DNA from: Methylococcaceae bacterium
GTDB taxonomy: Bacteria > Pseudomonadota > Gammaproteobacteria > Methylococcales > Methylomonadaceae
Direction: 5' to 3'
DNA: 11,549 nt
Assembly: GCA_030699345.1 (NCBI GenBank)
Contig: JAUYMX010000266.1
Location: 1-11,549 of the forward strand
Position 1 is the first letter of the stretch. Each line of letters opens with the position of its first letter. The notes beneath the pieces were generated by a model. The model was given only the letters and a program-made list of their open reading frames with translations, was not told the origin of the DNA and did no database searches. Made by a program: the position numbers and the translations under genes. This document shows positions 7,283 through 11,549 of this stretch, piece by piece.

Positions 7283-7555
7283 ATGACCAAAACCTATTAC
7301 ACCAGCGATATTGCCGTCGCGTTAAAATACGACGGCAAAAATGCACCAAAGGTAACGGCCAAAGGCACCGGCCTTACCGCCCAGCAAATTCTTGAGATAG
7401 CCGAAAAACACAACATCCCCTTACAAAACGATCCGGAGCTAGTCAATATTCTTGCCCAGATTCCGCTGGGTGATGAAATCCCTAAAGAACTGTATCTTGC
7501 CGTCGCAGAAATCATCGCATTCGCGTATTTTTTAAGCGGCAAAACTCCTCAGTAA
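7283..7555 (+). CDS. Stand-alone FlhB/YscU C-terminal domain protein (FlhX/YlqH-like)
   Basis: The 90-residue protein matches the cytoplasmic export-switch domain of FlhB/YscU/EscU proteins: IAVALKYDGKNAPKV, AKGTGLTAQQI, NIPLQNDPELVNILAQI and GDEIPKELYLAVAEIIAFAY all follow that domain's pattern. It has no transmembrane region. The autocleavage motif NPTH that normally precedes AVALxYD is absent (YTSD here), so it represents the fragment after the cleavage point. Free-standing homologues (YlqH in Bacillus, FlhX in some flagellates) are known and can partly substitute for the FlhB C-terminus; their usual role is unclear. Its position between queF (3 nt) and psd (17 nt) gives no hint of a secretion role. 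Family assignment is strong, function unknown. Confidence 0.85.
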   Translation: MTKTYYTSDIAVALKYDGKNAPKVTAKGTGLTAQQILEIAEKHNIPLQNDPELVNILAQIPLGDEIPKELYLAVAEIIAFAYFLSGKTPQ

Positions 7556-7572
7556 AAACAGCTTGCGAACAC

Positions 7573-8433
7573 ATGACTATTAAAGACACCCTGACTACCT
7601 TGCCCCAATATTTGCTGCCGCATCATGCCTTGTCGGGCCTGATGAGCAAGTTGACCCATTGCGAAAATAAAACCTGGAAAAACCTGTTTATCCGCGAAAT
7701 CATCAAACATTACGGCGTTAATATGGATGAAGCGTTACAGCCCGACATTAACGCTTACCTTAGTTTTAACCATTTTTTTACCCGTGAGTTAAAACCCGGC
7801 GTCAGGCCATTGGCAGGCGAACAGGGCGTCATCGTAAGTCCAGCCGATGGCGTGGTTAGCCAGGCGGGCAATATCACTGACGGCAATATTTTTCAGGCCA
7901 AAGGCAAAAGCTTTACTGCAATCGATTTGCTGGGCGGCAGCGCCGAGCGTGCCGCGCCGTTCAATAACGGGGTGTTTTCTACCATTTACCTGTCGCCAAA
8001 AGACTATCACCGGCTGCACATGCCGTTGACCGGCACATTGAGAGAAATGGTGCATGTCCCCGGTCGATTATTTAGCGTCAACACCGCAACTACACGATCA
8101 GTCCCCGGTTTGTTTGCCAGAAATGAACGCGTTGTCGCTATTTTCGATACCGAAGCCGGTCCGATGGCGTTGGTGCTGGTGGGGGCGATTTTTGTCTCCA
8201 GCGTAGAAACCGTCTGGCATGGCGTGGTCACGCCACCTTCTGTGAGTTCAGTTAAGACTTGGAACTATCAAGACAACGCCCCGACCTTGCAAAAAGGTGA
8301 AGAAATGGGCCGATTTAACATGGGCTCAACCATTGTCGTGCTGTTTGGCAAAGATGCTGCGCAATGGGATGAAGGCTTTAGTGCTGAAAAGCCGGTTAAA
8401 TTGGGTGAGAAGGTGGGGCAGGTACTTGGTTAA
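7573..8433 (+). CDS. psd: Phosphatidylserine decarboxylase proenzyme
   Basis: Psd converts phosphatidylserine to phosphatidylethanolamine at the inner membrane, the final step of PE synthesis. The 286-residue proenzyme contains the self-cleavage site MGST (250-253); cleavage between Gly251 and Ser252 would give a small alpha chain with the pyruvoyl group from Ser252. The other members of the Asp-His-Ser set are present: Asp92 in SPADGV and His149 in DYHRLHMP. FNHFFTREL (65-73) and VETVWHGVVTPP (211-222) are further family landmarks. Length matches the E. coli type I enzyme. It is last in the queF–flhX–psd run, and a strong hairpin follows it within the downstream repeat element. Confidence 0.96.
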   Translation: MTIKDTLTTLPQYLLPHHALSGLMSKLTHCENKTWKNLFIREIIKHYGVNMDEALQPDINAYLSFNHFFTRELKPGVRPLAGEQGVIVSPADGVVSQAGNITDGNIFQAKGKSFTAIDLLGGSAERAAPFNNGVFSTIYLSPKDYHRLHMPLTGTLREMVHVPGRLFSVNTATTRSVPGLFARNERVVAIFDTEAGPMALVLVGAIFVSSVETVWHGVVTPPSVSSVKTWNYQDNAPTLQKGEEMGRFNMGSTIVVLFGKDAAQWDEGFSAEKPVKLGEKVGQVLG

Positions 8434-8462
8434 TTTTGGGATTAATTTAACAAAGAATCATC

Positions 8463-8607
8463 GTAACTAATCAGCATCAGTTGATTGCTGTGAAAGAGTA
8501 TTGTGGGAGCGACGCCCACGTCGCGACCGAGGGCTTTAAATCGCGAGGAGGGCGTCGCTCATACCCGTATTGCTTCTGTCCTGCAAAGAAACGCGCTGAA
8601 TAGTTAC
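8463..8607. mobile_element. 145-bp IS66-type miniature element (MITE) with 8-bp target duplication
   Basis: The ends are GTAACTAATCAGC (8463-8475) and the reverse complement of GTAACTATTCAGC (8595-8607), 12 of 13 matching. They are flanked by GAATCATC (8455-8462) and GAATCTTC (8608-8615), a direct repeat matching in 7 of 8 bases. Ends beginning GTAA and 8-bp duplications are characteristic of the IS66 family. There is no coding capacity. Excising the element with one duplication copy restores a reading frame for the neighbouring minus-strand gene that ends EDSLLN, so the insertion replaced its last three residues. The same terminal sequence occurs at 11413, beside a probable transposase tail. 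Confidence 0.75.
8507..8560. repeat. REP-like long hairpin inside the miniature element
   Basis: GAGCGACGCCC (8507-8517) pairs exactly with GGGCGTCGCTC (8550-8560), and TCGCGA (8521-8526) with TCGCGA (8541-8546), around a 14-base loop; a 3-nt by 3-nt internal loop separates the two stems. The left part begins GTGGGAGCGACGCCC, similar in style to the GTGGGAGCG-type extragenic palindromes of pseudomonads. Lying between two converging genes, it could end or stabilise the psd transcript. It lacks a T tract. Confidence 0.6.
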
Positions 8608-9440
8608 GAATCTTCCAAAATATTAAAAATATCAGGAATGTCCAGTCGTGCTGGATCGCCGGTTTTGCGCTCTTTACTGTATTTGTGGGTTTCTATCATG
8701 ATGCTGTTTAACGAATCCATGTCGATGATAGAAAGCCCGCCGCATTGAGGCTTTAGGGTTACGGCCGCGCCGGTATCGGTCATGATAACGTTGCCGTAAA
8801 TCGGCAAACCTTCTTCGTCTTCCGGAAAGACAATAGAGTGACCAGCAAAGATGCGATCAATACCGGCAACTGGTGTTCTGTTATTTGCTTTAACCCGGTC
8901 GCCGCCCTGTATGACGGTGGCTAATGTTTGCTGATCAGCCGCTTCAATGTGTGCCCTAAATACCTGCCAATCCATATCCATCGGTACTTCGCCGTGGATA
9001 ACGCCGACTTTTAAACCTGACAACGTTTCGGTTTCAATCAGCACAGGTAACGTTTTCAACGAACTAATGATTGCCTGTTTTAATTCAGCACTAATTTCAA
9101 GCCACCAGTTCAGGCCTTTTTTGCAGAGTTGTTCGCCGCGAATCAGGTAATTGGGTGTAGCAGTGCCGATCTGGTTATACAGGTTGATCAGGCTGGCTTC
9201 ATTATCGCCAAGTACCGCATGCACGTAGGGCCTATTAAAAAAATCGATACAGTTAGCGGAATCGGATTGTTTACCCACCACGTTACCGACTGAAAACAAT
9301 CGGTCGGTATCGGGATTAAAAAATACTGCGGCCAACGCATGCTCCAGCAAATCGAATGCACCGCGCAAATCGCCTATGACAAAATCGCGGCCTTCAGTGT
9401 TTGCCGGTAGCGATAAAGTAGGCATTATCTGGTTGGTCAT
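8604..9440 (-). CDS. PPP-fold metallophosphoesterase homologue with degenerate metal site (probable pseudophosphatase)
   Basis: The 278-residue protein aligns with the lambda/PrpA-type Ser/Thr phosphatases, but its motifs are eroded. GDxHG is GDLRG (23-27; metal His to Arg26). GDLVDRGPDS is GNVVGKQSDS (52-61; bridging Asp to Asn53, second Asp to Gly56, Arg to Lys57). GNHE is GDNE (78-81; Asn to Asp79, catalytic His to Asn80). HGG is HGE (149-151), with the metal His kept, and GH remains at 200-201. The NWW pair (111-113) is also a PrpA-like landmark. Most ligands of both metals are therefore changed, and catalysis by the usual mechanism seems unlikely; a binding or regulatory role is inferred. 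The gene starts 11 nt after the mltB-like stop, suggesting co-transcription with mltB and ppk2. Its TAA lies in the terminal repeat of the adjacent miniature element. Confidence 0.75.
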   Translation of the reverse strand: MTNQIMPTLSLPANTEGRDFVIGDLRGAFDLLEHALAAVFFNPDTDRLFSVGNVVGKQSDSANCIDFFNRPYVHAVLGDNEASLINLYNQIGTATPNYLIRGEQLCKKGLNWWLEISAELKQAIISSLKTLPVLIETETLSGLKVGVIHGEVPMDMDWQVFRAHIEAADQQTLATVIQGGDRVKANNRTPVAGIDRIFAGHSIVFPEDEEGLPIYGNVIMTDTGAAVTLKPQCGGLSIIDMDSLNSIMIETHKYSKERKTGDPARLDIPDIFNILEDS

Positions 9441-9451
9441 TCTTAGTTAAT

Positions 9452-10483
9452 TCAGTAGCGGCTGATTGCGGCTGAGACATACTGTTGTTTAATTGCTTGT
9501 GCCAGTTGATGCACCGCCATCGCGTATTTGTCGCTGTTATTGTATTTTTTGATGACTTTAAAATTGGGATGGACCCGCCAATATTCATTACCATGATCAG
9601 TACTGAGCGTTATGCTGCTTGCTCCGGCGTTGCCGCGAATCGGCTCAGTCACCGGTTGCTTTACCTGCCAGCCGTTTTTGGAAAAGTAGTGCGCGACGCT
9701 GCCGATGGCGTCATGAGGCTGCCATAAATTGCGTTTGCCATCATGATCAAAATCGACCGCTAAACTGCGAAAACTGCTGGGCATAAACTGACCTAAGCCC
9801 AATGCGCCCGCCCAAGAGCCGACAGTTTCACGCGCGGATAAGCCTTCTTCGCGGCTCATGAGTAAGAAATTTTCCAGTTCAGTAGTAAAAAACTTCGAGC
9901 GTCGTTGGGTGTCAAACGCCAACGTCGCCAAAGCATCAAACGTGCGAGTTTTACCGACGTTACGGCCAAAAAAAGTTTCCACGCCAATAATCGCAACAAT
10001 ATATTCAGGATCAACGCCATAAGTTGCACTGGCTTTTTGTACGACATCGGCATTGCTGGACCAAAATTGCACGCCGTTATTGATATGTGCGTCAGTCAGA
10101 AACTGTTTGCGATAGCGCGTCCAGCTGCCCGGCTTAGGCGTGACCGGGCCTTGATAGCCTTGCGCATTTTCCAAACGTAGTACCGATTCCAAACGCGTGG
10201 CATTTGAGAACAAGCCGTTGAGATAATCCTCGGAAAAATTATGGGTGCGCACCATGTGCTTGATAAAACTTTTTACCGGTGAGTACTGAGCGTAAATACC
10301 AGTTAAGGGTTTGTGCCCCGGCAAATTATCAGTCTGTCCAGGCCCTGCCAGCGTGTCCGAGTAAGGCACGACAGAGTCATCGGGTTCAGTAGGTTTAACT
10401 AAAGGTTCTTCGGCGCAACTACTGGTCAATAGTGCCAGAATTACCGCGCTGATTAATTTACGTTTACGAAGTGCGTTTTTCAT
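9452..10483 (-). CDS. mltB: Lytic murein transglycosylase B-like lipoprotein
   Basis: This enzyme family cleaves the MurNAc–GlcNAc bond of peptidoglycan to leave 1,6-anhydro-MurNAc ends, acting in the periplasm from the outer membrane. The 343-residue protein starts with a basic segment (KNALRKRK), a hydrophobic stretch and a lipobox-like LLTSSC, making Cys23 the probable lipidated residue. The catalytic Glu is Glu169 in IIGVETFFGR. GLGQFMPSSF (229-238) is the substrate-groove signature, and DFDHDGK (244-250) is the EF-hand-like metal loop seen in MltB. Length is close to E. coli MltB (361 aa). A GAGG ribosome binding site lies about 8 nt before the ATG. The upstream ppk2 stop is 13 nt away. 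Confidence 0.93.
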   Translation of the reverse strand: MKNALRKRKLISAVILALLTSSCAEEPLVKPTEPDDSVVPYSDTLAGPGQTDNLPGHKPLTGIYAQYSPVKSFIKHMVRTHNFSEDYLNGLFSNATRLESVLRLENAQGYQGPVTPKPGSWTRYRKQFLTDAHINNGVQFWSSNADVVQKASATYGVDPEYIVAIIGVETFFGRNVGKTRTFDALATLAFDTQRRSKFFTTELENFLLMSREEGLSARETVGSWAGALGLGQFMPSSFRSLAVDFDHDGKRNLWQPHDAIGSVAHYFSKNGWQVKQPVTEPIRGNAGASSITLSTDHGNEYWRVHPNFKVIKKYNNSDKYAMAVHQLAQAIKQQYVSAAISRY

Positions 10484-10496
10484 TGGGGAACCTCGC

Positions 10497-11330
10497 TTAT
10501 AAAGCCTTATTCATGTTCAATTCCATTCTTTTTAACTCATTCGAGCCGTTCAACAGAATGGATTGATCTATTTGTAACTGGTCATCGGCAATTTTATCCG
10601 GGTAATCCACGTGCGATAAAATATATTTGATGCAGTTTATTCTCGCCTTCTTTTTGTTGTCGGATTTTATTACTGTCCACTCCGCATAAGGCATGTGGGT
10701 GGAAAGCAGCATGGAATACTTAGCGATAGTGTATTTGTCCCACAGCTTTTGCGCTTCCATATCTACGGGTGAAATTTTGTACTGCTTCAGCGGATCATTA
10801 ATGCGGCCGTTAAAACGTCGAGCTTGTTCTTTTTTACTGACTGAAAAGTAGAATTTGATAAAAATAATCCCGGAATTGACCAGCATTTTTTCAAATTCCG
10901 GCGTCTCACGTAAAAACTCCTTGTGCTCTACCTCGCTGCAAAAGCCCATCACCGGCTCAACACCTGCCCGGTTATACCAAGAGCGATCAAATAACACCAT
11001 TTCACCGGCTGATGGCAAGTAATTGACGTAACGTTGAAAATACCATTGGGTTCTTTCGGTATTAGACGGCTTCTCCAGCGCCACGACTTTCGCGCCACGC
11101 GGATTTAAATGTTCGGTAATACGCTTGATAGTGCCGCCTTTGCCCGCGGCATCGCGGCCTTCAAACAGCATCAAAACGCGTAGACCTTCTTCTTTGACAT
11201 GGTTTTGAAACTTCAACAGCTCGACCTGAAGCCTGCGCAGTTCTTCTTCATATTCCTGCGTTTCTTTTTTTACCCAGATTTGTACCTTGCCTGCATTAAG
11301 TTCTTTGGAATCGTTATTTATATCTGACAT
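10497..11330 (-). CDS. ppk2: Polyphosphate kinase 2 (PPK2 family)
   Basis: PPK2 enzymes transfer phosphate between inorganic polyphosphate and nucleotides, mostly using polyphosphate to phosphorylate nucleoside diphosphates (class I). The 277-residue single-domain protein has Walker A EGRDAAGKGG (57-66), the lid/base-binding region that follows, and Walker B FDRSWYNR (114-121). HMPYAEW and the DNKKKARIN stretch near the C-terminus are also family-like. Length and motifs fit the single-domain class I enzymes; the precise nucleotide preference cannot be read from sequence. AGGA precedes the ATG with 6-nt spacing. It is the first gene of a probable ppk2–mltB–phosphoesterase operon. Confidence 0.92.
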   Translation of the reverse strand: MSDINNDSKELNAGKVQIWVKKETQEYEEELRRLQVELLKFQNHVKEEGLRVLMLFEGRDAAGKGGTIKRITEHLNPRGAKVVALEKPSNTERTQWYFQRYVNYLPSAGEMVLFDRSWYNRAGVEPVMGFCSEVEHKEFLRETPEFEKMLVNSGIIFIKFYFSVSKKEQARRFNGRINDPLKQYKISPVDMEAQKLWDKYTIAKYSMLLSTHMPYAEWTVIKSDNKKKARINCIKYILSHVDYPDKIADDQLQIDQSILLNGSNELKRMELNMNKAL

Positions 11331-11364
11331 AGAAAGTCCTTTCGTGGCAACGGATTAGCAGGCC

Positions 11365-11370
11365 ATTATA
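11365..11370 (-). promoter_or_regulatory. Likely -10 box of the ppk2 promoter
   Basis: The minus-strand hexamer here is TATAAT, a perfect sigma70 -10 box, with an expected start near 11358 and a leader of about 27 nt that includes AGGA. The position 17 bp upstream (CGTACT) is a poor -35 match, so an activator may be needed. The insertion-sequence end at 11413 lies only about 20 bp further up, so any natural upstream control region has been displaced. Confidence 0.5.
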
Positions 11371-11412
11371 GTAATCTCAATGTGATAAGTACGGTTTTTA
11401 GTAAAAATAATC

Positions 11413-11549
11413 GTAACTATTCAGCGTCAATTCGCGTGGCAACAGTTACGTCATAAAATCTGGCAGCTTGCCGTCGAAAAGGAGATTTAACGCCTGAGTG
11501 GCCGAAACATTGTTTTTCCGACAAGTAGACAGATAACTGCGGACACGGC
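11413..11549 (-). mobile_element. End of an IS66-like insertion sequence (continues beyond the window)
   Basis: The end sequence GTAACTATTCAGCG (11413-11426) is identical to one end of the 145-bp element at 8463-8607, and 18 of 21 terminal positions match its other end. Twenty bases inside lies the stop of a probable transposase gene. The 8 bases just outside, AAATAATC (11405-11412), should be the target duplication and recur at the far end. Confidence 0.55.
11446..11549 (-). CDS. C-terminal tail of a probable IS66-type transposase (partial)
   Basis: The minus-strand frame entering from the right edge gives 33 residues ending in TAA: it reads RVRSYLSTCRKNN, then VSATQALNLLF and DGKLPDFMT. 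The pattern RxYLSTxRKxxxxxxxAL…F.GK(P/L) is typical of the C-terminal end of IS66-family transposases that lack the extra IS66_C element. The assignment rests on a short stretch, but the GTAA-type terminus 20 bp downstream supports it. Confidence 0.5.
   Translation of the reverse strand, partial: RVRSYLSTCRKNNVSATQALNLLFDGKLPDFMT

Noticed and set aside
8503..8748. Plus-strand 81-codon open frame downstream of psd
   Set aside because: It runs through the REP-like hairpin and then antisense to the phosphoesterase gene, with no recognisable domain.

Overview
The window looks like chromosomal DNA of a gammaproteobacterium that uses Smc rather than MukB. The main evidence is the minus-strand order smc–zipA–ligA: ZipA, an FtsZ anchor, is essentially confined to Gammaproteobacteria. 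Base composition is moderate, and the overall feel (a short QueF, an orphan FlhB C-terminal homologue, an abundance of short repeats) would suit a methanotroph-like lineage such as Methylococcales. That finer placement is an impression and was not tested.

Layout. At the left edge is the start of a minus-strand gene (1-135) with its own promoter. Next, all on the minus strand and reading right to left, come smc (3282-6791), zipA (2593-3282, its ATG overlapping the smc stop) and a NAD+-dependent-ligase-like gene (284-2212). A 360-bp terminal-inverted-repeat element, which also carries a probable bidirectional terminator, separates zipA from the ligase gene. On the plus strand, diverging from smc, is a compact three-gene run: queF (queuosine synthesis), a stand-alone FlhB/YscU C-terminal domain protein, and psd (phosphatidylserine decarboxylase). 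Converging on psd is a minus-strand run: ppk2 (polyphosphate kinase 2), an mltB-like lytic transglycosylase lipoprotein, and a PPP-fold metallophosphoesterase homologue whose metal-binding motifs are eroded. A 145-bp miniature element with IS66-type ends and a near-perfect 8-bp target duplication sits between psd and the phosphatase gene and supplies the latter's stop codon. At the right edge is the end of a full-size element with the same terminal sequence and the tail of a probable IS66-type transposase.

How the genes relate. smc and zipA are a chromosome-segregation/cell-division pair. The ligase-like gene occupies the normal ligA position, but several NAD+/AMP-contacting residues of LigA are replaced, so it may be a second, repurposed or inactive ligase. 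The ppk2–mltB–phosphoesterase genes are close enough to be co-transcribed from a promoter just upstream of ppk2. The most unusual points are the divergent ligase, the pseudo-phosphatase and the two distinct repeat elements that abut gene ends. No CRISPR array, rRNA or tRNA was recognised.
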